Assembly (NCBI GenBank): GCA_965200945.1
Contig: OZ241749.1
Span: 3,286,001 to 3,350,000 of the forward strand
Direction of reading: 5' to 3'
Source of the DNA: JADCRZ01 sp965200945
Lineage (GTDB): Bacteria; Bacteroidota; Bacteroidia; Chitinophagales; Chitinophagaceae
DNA length: 64,000 bases
Shown: in pieces, positions 17,992-26,184 of the stretch
Layout of the letters: each line of letters starts with the position of its first letter
Position numbering within the stretch: position 1 is the first letter of the stretch
Translations under genes and position numbers: made by a program
Notes under the pieces: generated by a model
Told to the model about the DNA's origin: nothing
What the model saw: only the letters and a program-made list of their open reading frames with translations
Database searches by the model: none

Positions 17992-18126
17992 GCGTATAAG
18001 ACTTCCAATTTTTATCTTGTCATCCTTACACGCGCACACAATCGCCTGCATCCAGTGTATCTTGTTGCGCTTGTTCGCGCGAAATTCCGTCCGCTTACAC
18101 CTCCAACACGTTGTCATAGTTCGTGT

Positions 18127-18170
18127 GAGCGGTTCCGTTATAATCACGAAAACCGCTCTGGATGCGGTTT
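18127..18170. terminator. Possible terminator hairpins between convergent genes
   Basis: Two alternative stems share one arm: GAGCGGTT (18127-18134) with AACCGCTC (18151-18158), and AAACCGC (18150-18156) with GCGGTTT (18164-18170). They sit between the cytochrome gene and the convergent GH109-like gene. Neither has a good U tract, so the terminator role is weak. The rest of this gap shows nothing else. Confidence 0.35.
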
Positions 18171-18182
18171 GCATCGTCTCTC

Positions 18183-19544
18183 TCAGTACTCATCCCCCAT
18201 CGCAAACACCGGTTTCCGGAACATCCATTGGCCACCGGTGAAGTCGGGGAACTCGACGGTCTGGTTACCGAGTTCGATGGAGTGTTCGCTTAAGGGGGTG
18301 ATGGCGCTCCAGGCGGCGGCATCGTATACGTCCATGGGGGTAGGCAGTTTGCGTTTGGCGGATTCGATGAAGGCGTGTACTACGAAGAAATCCATGCCGC
18401 CGTGGCCGGCGCCTTCGGCCTGGGCACTGTATTTTTTCCAGAGCGGATGATCATATTGATCGAGCCAGGTCTGGGCATCATCCCAGGTATGCGGAGTCCT
18501 GGATTTGCCCTCCACGTAAATGCCTTTGGCCACATCCATCCACAGTCCGTTGGTGCCCTGCACGCGGAACCCGAGGGAGTACGGCCGGGGCAGGTTGGTA
18601 TCGTGCTGCAGCAGGATGGTTTCGCCGTTGGCGCATTTGATGTTGGTGGTCACGATATCGCCCAGCCCAAACTCCACTTTGGCGTTGGGATGATTGGGAC
18701 CGCCCACTTTCACGATGTGGTTGTGCAGGCCCCTCGATTTGGTGCTGAAAGAACACAGGCTGAGGAAACGGTTGCCGCGGTTGATATTGATATAATGAGC
18801 TACCGGACCAATCCCATGCGTCGGGTACAGGTCGCCGTTGCGATGCACTGAATGGTTGGTACGCCAGTGGGCTTCCGAGAATCCCTTCTCTCCGAATTCC
18901 ACGCCGCCACCATACGGATGCACGCCGTCGTTAAACTTCACTTCGCGCAGGTCGTGCTGGTAGCCGCCCTGGAGATGGATGAGCTCGCCGAACAACCCCT
19001 GCCTTACCATATTCAGCACGGCCATCACATCGCGCCGGAAACAGACATTTTCGAGCATCATCACGCTGGCCTGCTGTGCTTCTGCCGCTTTTACCACATC
19101 CCAGTGGTCCTGCAGCGTGAGACCGAGAATGACCTCGGTGCCCACATATTTTATTCCCGCCGACAGCGCACCCATGATCATCGGCTTGTGCCATTCCCAG
19201 GGCGTGGCGATGATCACCGCTTCCAGTCCTTTTACCTCGAGCAGCTTCTTCCATGCGTACTGATCGCCGGTAAAGATCTGCGGCATCTTTGCACCTGCTT
19301 TGGTGATCGTGGCCTTTGCGGAACTGAGCATGCGGTCATCCACATCGCAGATCGCCACCAGCTCCACATCTTCCCTTCTCAGCACAAGGTTCAGGTGGTT
19401 CTGTCCGCGCAGGCCGGTACCGATGATGCCCAGTTTCACCTTTTCGCCGGCTTTGGTTTCCCGTGCAAACAGCGTGCGGGCAGGCGTTACGGCAAGGGCA
19501 GCGGCAGTGAGGCCGGTGGTTCGCAGGAATTCTTTTCTTTCCAT
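18183..19544 (-). CDS. Gfo/Idh/MocA family protein, probable GH109 glycosidase
   Basis: A 453-residue exported protein. The N-terminus (ERKEFLRTTGLTAAALAVTP) is Tat-like but has RK rather than twin Arg. The NAD-binding Rossmann motif follows at about residues 36-48 (KLGIIGTGLRGQNHL). The substrate domain carries the GH109 hallmarks: VELVAICDVDD, ATPWEWHKPM, then GYQHDLREVKFND, and FSEAHWRTNHSVHRNGDLYPTHGIGPVA with the expected Tyr and His residues. GH109 members are NAD-dependent retaining alpha-N-acetylgalactosaminidases; other members are plain dehydrogenases. The promoter region carries a LacI-type operator and a good promoter box, so it likely belongs to the LacI regulon of 9-15 kb. It is convergent to the cytochrome gene. 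Confidence 0.87.
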   Translation of the reverse strand: MERKEFLRTTGLTAAALAVTPARTLFARETKAGEKVKLGIIGTGLRGQNHLNLVLRREDVELVAICDVDDRMLSSAKATITKAGAKMPQIFTGDQYAWKKLLEVKGLEAVIIATPWEWHKPMIMGALSAGIKYVGTEVILGLTLQDHWDVVKAAEAQQASVMMLENVCFRRDVMAVLNMVRQGLFGELIHLQGGYQHDLREVKFNDGVHPYGGGVEFGEKGFSEAHWRTNHSVHRNGDLYPTHGIGPVAHYININRGNRFLSLCSFSTKSRGLHNHIVKVGGPNHPNAKVEFGLGDIVTTNIKCANGETILLQHDTNLPRPYSLGFRVQGTNGLWMDVAKGIYVEGKSRTPHTWDDAQTWLDQYDHPLWKKYSAQAEGAGHGGMDFFVVHAFIESAKRKLPTPMDVYDAAAWSAITPLSEHSIELGNQTVEFPDFTGGQWMFRKPVFAMGDEY

Positions 19545-19625
19545 ATTCAGTAAAGTTTAAGTCTTGATGATCGGAAGGAAGGGAGGGCTGGTTTGCAGGA
19601 AGATCAACCGGGTTGAGGACGGCAT

Positions 19626-19727
19626 CTAAGCCATCAGCATATAGGTATATAAAGCGATGCCCACAAACAGGAGGAGCCGGATAAAAAATTCGATGGTCGA
19701 CCTTTTCTTTCTGACGGCGGTAATCAT
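19626..19727 (-). CDS. Possible 33-residue single-pass membrane microprotein
   Basis: A short frame on the leader of the GH109-like gene encodes a basic N-terminus (MITAVRKKRSTIEFF) followed by one hydrophobic stretch (IRLLLFVGIALYTYML) and a stop. It ends 81 bases before the GH109-like start. The candidate promoter box lies only four bases before its ATG, so the transcript would be nearly leaderless for this frame. It may be a real small membrane protein or simply open sequence in a leader. No homologue is recognised. Confidence 0.35.
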   Translation of the reverse strand: MITAVRKKRSTIEFFIRLLLFVGIALYTYMLMA

Positions 19728-19731
19728 GATC

Positions 19732-19760
19732 CAAAAATAAATCAATTCCGGATCGTACAA
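19732..19760 (-). promoter_or_regulatory. Bacteroidota-type promoter for the GH109-like gene
   Basis: On the minus strand TTG (19760-19758) is followed after 18 bases by TATTTTTG (19739-19732), a full match to the TAnnTTTG -7 element. It points at the GH109-like gene and gives a leader of about 180 bases. The LacI-type operator at 19763-19778 sits directly upstream. Confidence 0.6.
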
Positions 19761-19762
19761 CG

Positions 19763-19778
19763 GCGCAACCGTGTGCGC
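19763..19778. promoter_or_regulatory. Candidate LacI-family operator before GH109-like gene
   Basis: GCGCAACCGTGTGCGC differs from the susC operator core GCGCAAGCGTTTGCGC at only two positions and keeps the outer palindrome GCGCA/TGCGC. It lies next to the -33 element of the promoter at 19732-19760, and about 85 bases before the plus-strand GAxAVG-repeat gene. It could control either divergent gene. Confidence 0.6.
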
Positions 19779-19860
19779 AATTTTTCAGGCAGGCAGGCTT
19801 CGGGGCTGTTGATCTTCCCTGGCGGGTACAGTATTTGATCTGGCTGCAGTAAACATTTTT

Positions 19861-20112
19861 ATGACAAGGAAATTCAAGGAACCCATCGATGCATTGTCAT
19901 CTGCGAAGATCGGGCAGGCTGCCGCGGGCCGCATCACCGTCGGAGCCATGGCAGCCGGCGCATTTGCGGTCGGAGCCCTCGCAGTGGGCGCCCTTGCCAT
20001 CGGCGCATTGTCCGTCGGCATCCTGCGCATCGGCAAAGGCTCCATCCACAAACTGCACATCGGCGAGCTGGAAGTAGACAGACTCGTGATCCGCGGTCGG
20101 GAGGTTGTCTGA
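19861..20112 (+). CDS. Small GAxAVG pentapeptide-repeat-like protein
   Basis: An 83-residue protein of unknown function with strong five-residue periodicity. From residue 24 on it reads as VGAMA-AGAFA-VGALA-VGALA-IGALS-VGILR-IGKGS, then less regular turns (IHKLH, IGELE, VDRLV, IRGRE). Alternating small and hydrophobic positions fit a right-handed beta-helix or quadrilateral coil, as in pentapeptide-repeat proteins, but the consensus differs from A(D/N)LxX. The lack of charge in the first half might also suit membrane association. It has no signal peptide. The last codons and stop (GTT GTC TGA) lie inside the palindromic element at 20105-20214. Confidence 0.7.
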   Translation: MTRKFKEPIDALSSAKIGQAAAGRITVGAMAAGAFAVGALAVGALAIGALSVGILRIGKGSIHKLHIGELEVDRLVIRGREVV

Positions 20113-20214
20113 TCCAGGACTGAAAAGATTTTACTGATTATGCCGGGGGTTGATGATTATAATGAAAGTTTCTACCAGGGTAATCAGTTGAATCTGATAA
20201 ATCCATTCAGACAA
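20105..20214. repeat. Imperfect palindromic element, copy 2 (TGTCTGA termini)
   Basis: The left end TTGTCTGATCC and the reverse complement of the right end (TTGTCTGAATGG) are related, and both arms continue into AGATTTTACTGATTATG or AGATTCAACTGATTACC. The layout matches the element at 8565-8682: TGTCTGA termini and GATT blocks inside. The left end supplies the stop codon of the small repeat protein, and the right end abuts the terminator. Confidence 0.6.
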
Positions 20215-20259
20215 AAAAAAGCGCAGCTGTTCATGAACGTCAACAGCTGCGCTTTTTTT
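20214..20259. terminator. Bidirectional terminator
   Basis: An 18-base perfect stem: an A run plus GCGCAGCTGTT (20214-20231) pairs with AACAGCTGCGC plus a T run (20242-20259), with a 10-base loop. The A and T runs give a U tract on both strands. It separates the small repeat-protein gene from the convergent glutaminase-family gene, whose stop is 18 bases away. Confidence 0.93.
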
Positions 20260-20276
20260 ATGGGATGATGTTCTCT

Positions 20277-22754
20277 TTACGGTGCCATCTTCTTTTTCAG
20301 TACCTGCATCCAGTAGCCACCGATCACGCTGCGGGCCTGGAAGCCGACCATCTTGCCCGTAGTGGTCTCGTGCCAGTCGGTCAGCGGCACGCGGGAAGTG
20401 GTGCTGGAGGCAAACTGGTAGATGGGATCTACCAGCTTGTCGAAGTCGCCCTTCTTGCTGGTCATGGCCGCCGTCCACATGATCCAGTCCGATTTGGTGT
20501 AGGTCTTCCGGCTGTCGAGCGGGAGGCCGTAGGTGTTCTCGTGGGTCAGGTAATAGCTGATCTCGGTATCGTACACTTTCTGCGGAAACAGGTTCATGTG
20601 CAGGATCTTGTCCCATACCATGTTGTACTTCTGGCTCCAGGTATTTTTGTTGTCGAACACCAGCGCGTAATGATCACCGGCATCATCCTTTTCCACCCAT
20701 TTTCTGGCCATATCGGCCGCCATCGCAGCATACTTGTCTGCGGTGGCTTTTTCGCCCAGCAGGCCGGCCATCTGGGCATACGCCCCAATCGCCACGATCG
20801 CTTTCACCGACAGGTTTGCGTTGTGTGCCAGGTGACCTGCAAAATCATCTGTGCACAGCTGGTTGCCCGGGTCGAAACCGGCTTCGGCCAGGTAGTTGAC
20901 CCAGGTGGTGAGGGTCTGCCAGTGCTTCTTCGCATAGGCCGGGTCTTTCTGCACCTTCACGATGGCATCGGCCAGGATGATCATGTTGCCGCATTCTTCT
21001 ACCGGCATGTCTTCCCCATAGGTCTGGCCGTTGGCCAGCGGGTAAGTACCCAGGTCATGCGCCGCAAAGGGTTTGGTCCATTTGCCGCTTTCGCTGTAGT
21101 AGAAAATGCCGTTGAGCATGCCCTTCATAAGTTCAGGATTGTACAGCAGGTAGAGGGGGGCGGAAGGATAGGTAACATCCACCGTATTGATGGAGCCGTT
21201 GCTGAAATTTTCTTTGGACAAAAAGAGCAGGTCGCCCTGCGGACTTTTCACCAGCTGATGAGCGGCTATGCTTTGGCGGTAGGCCATGGCGCACATTTTC
21301 GCATAGTTTTCACCGCCTGCGGCCAGGGCCTCGGCATAGATCTTTTTATCGGTTGCGTTGCAGGCCGCTTTCACGGCAGCGTAGCCGGTACCGGCCTTTG
21401 CCAGCATGCCTTCCATCGTGGCATCGGGCTTGTTGCGCCACCAGGGCACGAGGTTCGTACCGAAATACTGGACGGAGTAAAGCTCATCGTAACCCACCAT
21501 GATAAATTTTTCCGCTGGCGCAGTGCTTACCTGGCCAAACGGCAACACGGTATTCAGCATGAGTTGTTTGCCCGAAGTGGATGCGCCGGTGTAATCGGCG
21601 TGCAGGAACGAAGGCACTGCATCTTCATCGGGTGTGATATATTGCTTCACCCCGCTGGCGGCATTGGCAGCCACGTAGGCATAGCCCCAGTCGATCCTGA
21701 GGTTGTCGCCCTTTTTCTGAAGCACCGGCTGCTCTGTCGTGCCCGTTTTCAGGATGCTCAGTCCGTTCTTGCTGTACACCGAAGCCTGCACCGGCTGGTA
21801 CGGCTGGTTCACCGCCAGGTTGCTCGATACGCCCTGGAAAACGTCTACCGCATGTTTTTTGCCATCAAGCGATTTTACCTGGTACGAGATATAGGATATG
21901 GGTGAGGAGAACTGGTTAAGGTCGCTCATGAGCAGCGGGGAGGCAAAAGTAAGCTTCAACGCTGCCGGTCCGCAGGTGAACGTGTACACCGTCTGTGTGG
22001 CGGACACCTGTACCGATTTCTGTTCGGCTTTTACCACGCCCGACTGGCTTTCGCTTCTGACCTCTTCGGAGAAACCGGCATCCAGCCAGCTGCCGCCGCC
22101 AGTGTTGCGGCAATGCATGGCCAGCACGTTGCTGCCTGTCTGCAACCGCGTTTTCATCTCGTCTGCCAGGGGGATCATCTCGTAGTCGCCGTTGGCGCCG
22201 CGCTGGCGGGGCAGGCGCTGGCCGTTCAGGAATATTTCAGCATCGTCGTCGTGATAGATCTTCAGCATCAACCGCCCTTCAGGCACGGCATTTACCGTGA
22301 ACTGGCGACGCACCCAGATGTCTTTTCCCGTCCAGGGCGTGCCTGCCTTTGCGCGGCTGTCGCCGAAAGGGCCCTGCCCTTCTTTCCAGTTCTTGTCGTC
22401 GAAACCAGGCTGCATCCATTCTGCCGGCGGCATGGAATCGAGCGTATAGCGGCTGCTGTATGCGCCTTCGTCGCCTGCTGCCAGCACGTCTTTGAAGCGG
22501 GGCGACGCTTCGCCCATAAAGCGGTAATAATGATCGTCGACCTTGATGATGCCCATAAGCGACTGGTCCTTGCCGGTCCAGTGGCGGGTCACAGACTCGT
22601 TGAGCTTGTCGGTGCCCGACCACACGCTGAAATAGGTGTTGTGTGTGATCAGTGGGTAGGCAGGCATCTGGCTTACCTGCGCAAAGGCAGACGCCGTCGC
22701 AAGCAGTAGAAGGGCAGCACCGGCGAAGGTGCGCAGAACGTTGTTACATTTCAT
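20277..22754 (-). CDS. Glutaminase family (DUF4965/DUF5127/DUF1793) protein
   Basis: An 825-residue secreted protein. The start at MKCNNVLRTF gives a signal peptide cleaved near SAFAQ; a start 19 codons upstream is less likely. The N-terminal block QMPAYPLITHNTYFSVWSGTDKLNE with RHWTGKDQSLMGIIKVDD is the family start. At about residues 80-210 sits an inserted galactose-binding-like jelly roll (AEWMQPGFDDKNWKEGQGPFG, DIWVRRQFTV, LMLKIYHDDDAEIFLNG). The DUF5127, DUF4965 and DUF1793 regions follow, with the C-terminal six-hairpin part containing YPLANGQTYGEDMPVEECGNM and a closing SRVPLTDWHETTTGKMVGFQARSVIGGYWM. Fungal relatives are called glutaminase A, but in Bacteroidota the family is common in glycan loci and its substrate is unproven. 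Last gene of the SusC-SusD-sulfatase operon. Confidence 0.9.
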   Translation of the reverse strand: MKCNNVLRTFAGAALLLLATASAFAQVSQMPAYPLITHNTYFSVWSGTDKLNESVTRHWTGKDQSLMGIIKVDDHYYRFMGEASPRFKDVLAAGDEGAYSSRYTLDSMPPAEWMQPGFDDKNWKEGQGPFGDSRAKAGTPWTGKDIWVRRQFTVNAVPEGRLMLKIYHDDDAEIFLNGQRLPRQRGANGDYEMIPLADEMKTRLQTGSNVLAMHCRNTGGGSWLDAGFSEEVRSESQSGVVKAEQKSVQVSATQTVYTFTCGPAALKLTFASPLLMSDLNQFSSPISYISYQVKSLDGKKHAVDVFQGVSSNLAVNQPYQPVQASVYSKNGLSILKTGTTEQPVLQKKGDNLRIDWGYAYVAANAASGVKQYITPDEDAVPSFLHADYTGASTSGKQLMLNTVLPFGQVSTAPAEKFIMVGYDELYSVQYFGTNLVPWWRNKPDATMEGMLAKAGTGYAAVKAACNATDKKIYAEALAAGGENYAKMCAMAYRQSIAAHQLVKSPQGDLLFLSKENFSNGSINTVDVTYPSAPLYLLYNPELMKGMLNGIFYYSESGKWTKPFAAHDLGTYPLANGQTYGEDMPVEECGNMIILADAIVKVQKDPAYAKKHWQTLTTWVNYLAEAGFDPGNQLCTDDFAGHLAHNANLSVKAIVAIGAYAQMAGLLGEKATADKYAAMAADMARKWVEKDDAGDHYALVFDNKNTWSQKYNMVWDKILHMNLFPQKVYDTEISYYLTHENTYGLPLDSRKTYTKSDWIMWTAAMTSKKGDFDKLVDPIYQFASSTTSRVPLTDWHETTTGKMVGFQARSVIGGYWMQVLKKKMAP

Positions 22755-22828
22755 GGAAGCGAATTTCAATTTATCGTTGAGGGTTTGAAAACAGAAAAAA
22801 GACTTGTTCATGGATCAGGGGTGTGAGG

Positions 22829-24565
22829 TCAGGGCTTGCCTGCTGCCGGCTGTTTTTTGGGACGGGGTTTGGGAAAAACGGCATGGGTGGCGGCCCAGTC
22901 CCGCCACAGGCTGTCGAGGTGCTTCACTTTATCGGGATGCTGCGCTGCCAGATCTTTTGTTTCGGTGCGGTCATCCGCGAGATTGAACAGGTGCCAGGTG
23001 GTGTCTTTGCTGAAAGACACCAGTTTCCAGTCGCCTTCCCGCGCATAGCGAGCCCCGAAATGCTCATTGAAAAGTTCTCCGTGCCCTGCAGAAGGCTGGC
23101 CGTTGAAAGAAGGTACCAGGCTCAGTCCGCTGGTGGGCGGTATGGCATGTCCCTTAAAGGTAGCCGGGTAGGTAGCGCCCGTAAGCTCGGTGAACGTGCT
23201 CATAAAATCCATCACATGCCCTACCTGGTTGCTGTAGCCGCCTTTTTTAGCCGTGATGCCTTTCGGCCAGAAAGCGATCATGGGCGTATGAACCCCGCCT
23301 TCGTACGATTCGGCTTTCCAGAACATATAAGGCGTATTTGCCACGTTGGCCCAGCGCGGACCGATGGAAGAATAGGTCGTCTGGGGGCCCGGCATTACCT
23401 GTTTCTTCGTGGCGTACACGATGGGCCGCCCGTCGCGGGTCTGGCTCGGCCGGTCGAAGCCCGGGCCGTAATTTGGTGCGATCTCGGCGCTGGCGCCGTT
23501 GTCCGATAAGAAGACGATCAGGGTATTGTCGAGCTGGCCCGTCTGTTTCAGCGCATTGATGATGCGGCCGATGCCCTGGTCCATCCGGTCGATCATGGCG
23601 GCGTGCACGGCCATCGCCATGGCATCCCATTCCTTGTCGGGGTTGTTCTCCCAGCTCAGGTCGTTGCTCCACCTTTCCGTGAGCGGCGTTTTCTTCGGAT
23701 CGATCAGTCCCATCTTCGACATTTTCTCGTAACGGGCTTTCCGGATTGCGTCCCAGCCGCCTTTGTAGGTGTCTTTGTATTTGGCGATGTCTTCGGGCAG
23801 GGCCATCAGGGGCCAGTGCGGCGCATTCTCGGCCACATACAGGAAAAAAGGCTTGCCGGTTTTCGCATATCCCCGGATGTAAGCCACCGCCGTATCGTTG
23901 ATGGCATCGGTATGATAATAGTTTTTAGGAACGCTCGTGATCGGTGTGGTACCGCTGACCAGGCTGAAGGGATCGAAGAAATCGACGACCCCCCAGATGG
24001 TGCCGAAGTATTTATCGAAACCCCGGCTGGTAGGGTACTGCTCCAGCGGCGAAAACTCGGGGCGGGTAGTCTGGTGGTTGAGCCAGGCAAGCTGGTCATG
24101 CGGTTTGGGCAGGCCGTTGGTGTTCGATACATGCCATTTGCCCGACATGGCCGTCTGGTAGCCGGCTGTTTTCAGCACCTCCGCCACGGTCACGGCGCGG
24201 TCGGTGATGTGCCCCAGGTAGCCCGGCTCATCTTCCGCATCGGTCATCTTGCCGATGCCCGCCTGCTGGTTGTACAGTCCGGTCAGTAAGGAGGCCCGGG
24301 TCGGACAGCAACGCGAGGTATTGTAGAACTGTGTATAGCGGAGTCCGTTCTGCGCCAGGTAATCGATGTTGGGCGTGTGCACCTCACCGCCGTAACAGCC
24401 TGCATCGGAGAAGCCCATGTCGTCGGCCAGGATGAGCACGATGTTGGGCCGGGGTGCGGCGGCCTGTCCGGACGGCTTTGATGCCGGCGTTCTTTTCCAG
24501 GCAACGACTCCGGCCACGGCCAGTGCGGCGATCAGGAAGATAGCAGAGAATCTGGATGTATGCAT
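22829..24565 (-). CDS. Arylsulfatase-type S1 sulfatase
   Basis: A 578-residue periplasmic or surface sulfatase with an N-terminal hydrophobic signal or anchor (residues 6-22). The metal-binding motif is NIVLILADDMGFSD (Asp48, Asp49). The formylglycine motif C-x-P-x-R is Cys86-Cys-Pro-Thr-Arg90 (SRCCPTRASLLTG), which needs an anaerobic or aerobic sulfatase-maturing enzyme not in this window. GYQTAMSGKWHVS supplies the Lys/His pair, and FLSDNGASAEI the second metal site. The C-terminal part (GARYAREGDWKLVSF, WHLFNLADDRTETKDLA) is typical of the large S1_4-like group. It lies 16 bases after susD and 74 bases before the glutaminase-family gene. It removes sulfate esters from a glycan or small molecule; the exact linkage is unknown. 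Confidence 0.93.
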   Translation of the reverse strand: MHTSRFSAIFLIAALAVAGVVAWKRTPASKPSGQAAAPRPNIVLILADDMGFSDAGCYGGEVHTPNIDYLAQNGLRYTQFYNTSRCCPTRASLLTGLYNQQAGIGKMTDAEDEPGYLGHITDRAVTVAEVLKTAGYQTAMSGKWHVSNTNGLPKPHDQLAWLNHQTTRPEFSPLEQYPTSRGFDKYFGTIWGVVDFFDPFSLVSGTTPITSVPKNYYHTDAINDTAVAYIRGYAKTGKPFFLYVAENAPHWPLMALPEDIAKYKDTYKGGWDAIRKARYEKMSKMGLIDPKKTPLTERWSNDLSWENNPDKEWDAMAMAVHAAMIDRMDQGIGRIINALKQTGQLDNTLIVFLSDNGASAEIAPNYGPGFDRPSQTRDGRPIVYATKKQVMPGPQTTYSSIGPRWANVANTPYMFWKAESYEGGVHTPMIAFWPKGITAKKGGYSNQVGHVMDFMSTFTELTGATYPATFKGHAIPPTSGLSLVPSFNGQPSAGHGELFNEHFGARYAREGDWKLVSFSKDTTWHLFNLADDRTETKDLAAQHPDKVKHLDSLWRDWAATHAVFPKPRPKKQPAAGKP

Positions 24566-24580
24566 AATGTAAGAAATCGT

Positions 24581-26167
24581 TTACCAGCCGGGGTTCTGCG
24601 TGAGGTTCGGATCGATGGTGATCTCCTTTTTGGGAATCGGCCACAGGTAATCCTTTCCGGCATTGAAAGTACGTATAAAGCTGTTGTTAACCACGGTGGT
24701 AAGCACCCCGTTTTTATTGTAGGTGATGCCCATGATGGGGCCGGGCATCACTTTCTCGGCGGTTTTCCACCGGCGGATGTCGAACAGGTGCAGGCCTTCG
24801 AACGAAAGTTCCACGATGCGCTCATGCCGCACGGCCGTTCTCAGCTGGTTCTGTGTAAGCCCGGTGGCCAGGGCGGGCATGTTCACATCGCTGCGCTGCC
24901 GCACCAGGTTGATGGCATTATACACGCTGGCGTCGATCTGGTTGGCTTCGATCTTTGCTTCGGCATATGTAAGCAGCACTTCTGCATAGCGAATGATGAT
25001 CACGTTGATACCGCAGTTCTGGGGCGTACCCAGGTCTTCGGCGTTCACATATTTCTTTACATTGTAGCCGGTGGTGGTGGCATACAGGTTTCCGCCGCCG
25101 ATGGCGTCGGAGGTGCCGCTGCCCGGCGTTGAATTATACACTTTTCCGTTTACCATGAGGTCGCCGGGGCGGTAAATGGAAAACCCCATCCGCGGGTCGC
25201 GGTTCACGTAGGGGTTGTTCGCATCGAAACCGCTGGTGGCGTCCATGATCATCTTGCCGTTGGTCATTTCGAATTCGTCGGCCAGCTGTTTGGTGGGTAC
25301 CACCTGCGCTACGCTGGAGGCCAGCGAAGAAGGCGCAAGGTTGTAAAAGATGTTGTTCGAATAAACGTCTTTTACGAATTCCTTGTCCATAACCACTTCA
25401 CTGTTGTTCTCGGCGGCATAGCTGAACAGGTTCTGGTATTTGGGATAAAGCGTATACAAGTTCAGGTCCATCACCGCTTTAGCGGCGGCCGCAGCCTCGG
25501 TGTAGCGGCCGGCCCACAGCATGGCGCGGGCTTTCAGCGCCAGGGCCGCCCCTTTCGTGATGCGTCCCTTGTCTGACTGGGTGGTAGGCAGGAGGGCTGC
25601 GGCAGCATCCAGTTCAGAAGCGATAAAGTCATAGATCTTCGACACCTCTGTCCGGGGCACCTTGGCGCTCTCTTCGATGTCGATGCTGGTGGTCACCAGC
25701 GGCACTGCCCCGTACCAGCCTGCCAGCTTCAGGTAATAATAGGCCCGCAGCGCCATCACTTCGCCTTTGCGGCTGTTGACCAGTGCCACGTTCGCAGGCG
25801 TGAGCTTGCCGATGTTATCCATGAAATAGTTGGCGGCATGAATGCCCAGGTAGCAGGTGTTGTACTGTTCCTGGAAACGGGAATTCTGCGCATCGGCCAC
25901 ACCCTGGTCGATCGGCGCTTCGGCCGCCCCGGTGGTGTTAAAATGCCCGATGTCTGACAGGCCGTCCCAGAAAGTGAGCACGGTACCATCGGTATAGGTG
26001 TAAACGGCGTTGGAGGCATTGGTGGCGTCCACATCCTGCTTCCAGTAGATATCTGATGAAATGCGGTCGGTCGGCACCGTTACCAGCAGGTCTTTGCGGC
26101 ACGAAGACAACACCACCAGGGCTGATAAGGCGACTCCGATCTTGAGGGAAACTATATTGCGTATCAT
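24581..26167 (-). CDS. RagB/SusD family nutrient uptake outer membrane lipoprotein
   Basis: A 528-residue surface lipoprotein with lipobox VLSSC (Cys23) after MIRNIVSLKIGVALSALVVL. Features of the family are the N-terminal LLVTVPTDRISSDIYWKQDVDA, the helical segment GEVMALRAYYYLKLAGWYGAVPLV, and the C-terminal signature RHERIVELSFEGLHLFDIRRWK followed by YLWPIPKKEITIDPNLTQNPGW. It lies 17 bases after its SusC partner and 15 bases before the sulfatase, so all are one operon. As the lid subunit it would capture the oligosaccharide that the SusC barrel imports. The co-encoded sulfatases suggest a sulfated ligand. Confidence 0.95.
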   Translation of the reverse strand: MIRNIVSLKIGVALSALVVLSSCRKDLLVTVPTDRISSDIYWKQDVDATNASNAVYTYTDGTVLTFWDGLSDIGHFNTTGAAEAPIDQGVADAQNSRFQEQYNTCYLGIHAANYFMDNIGKLTPANVALVNSRKGEVMALRAYYYLKLAGWYGAVPLVTTSIDIEESAKVPRTEVSKIYDFIASELDAAAALLPTTQSDKGRITKGAALALKARAMLWAGRYTEAAAAAKAVMDLNLYTLYPKYQNLFSYAAENNSEVVMDKEFVKDVYSNNIFYNLAPSSLASSVAQVVPTKQLADEFEMTNGKMIMDATSGFDANNPYVNRDPRMGFSIYRPGDLMVNGKVYNSTPGSGTSDAIGGGNLYATTTGYNVKKYVNAEDLGTPQNCGINVIIIRYAEVLLTYAEAKIEANQIDASVYNAINLVRQRSDVNMPALATGLTQNQLRTAVRHERIVELSFEGLHLFDIRRWKTAEKVMPGPIMGITYNKNGVLTTVVNNSFIRTFNAGKDYLWPIPKKEITIDPNLTQNPGW

Positions 26168-26184
26168 GACTTGCAGATTGATCG

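Noticed and set aside
20265..21905. A 546-codon open frame antisense to the glutaminase-family gene
   Set aside because: It is a shadow of a well-supported gene, with His- and Val-rich, unrecognisable sequence.
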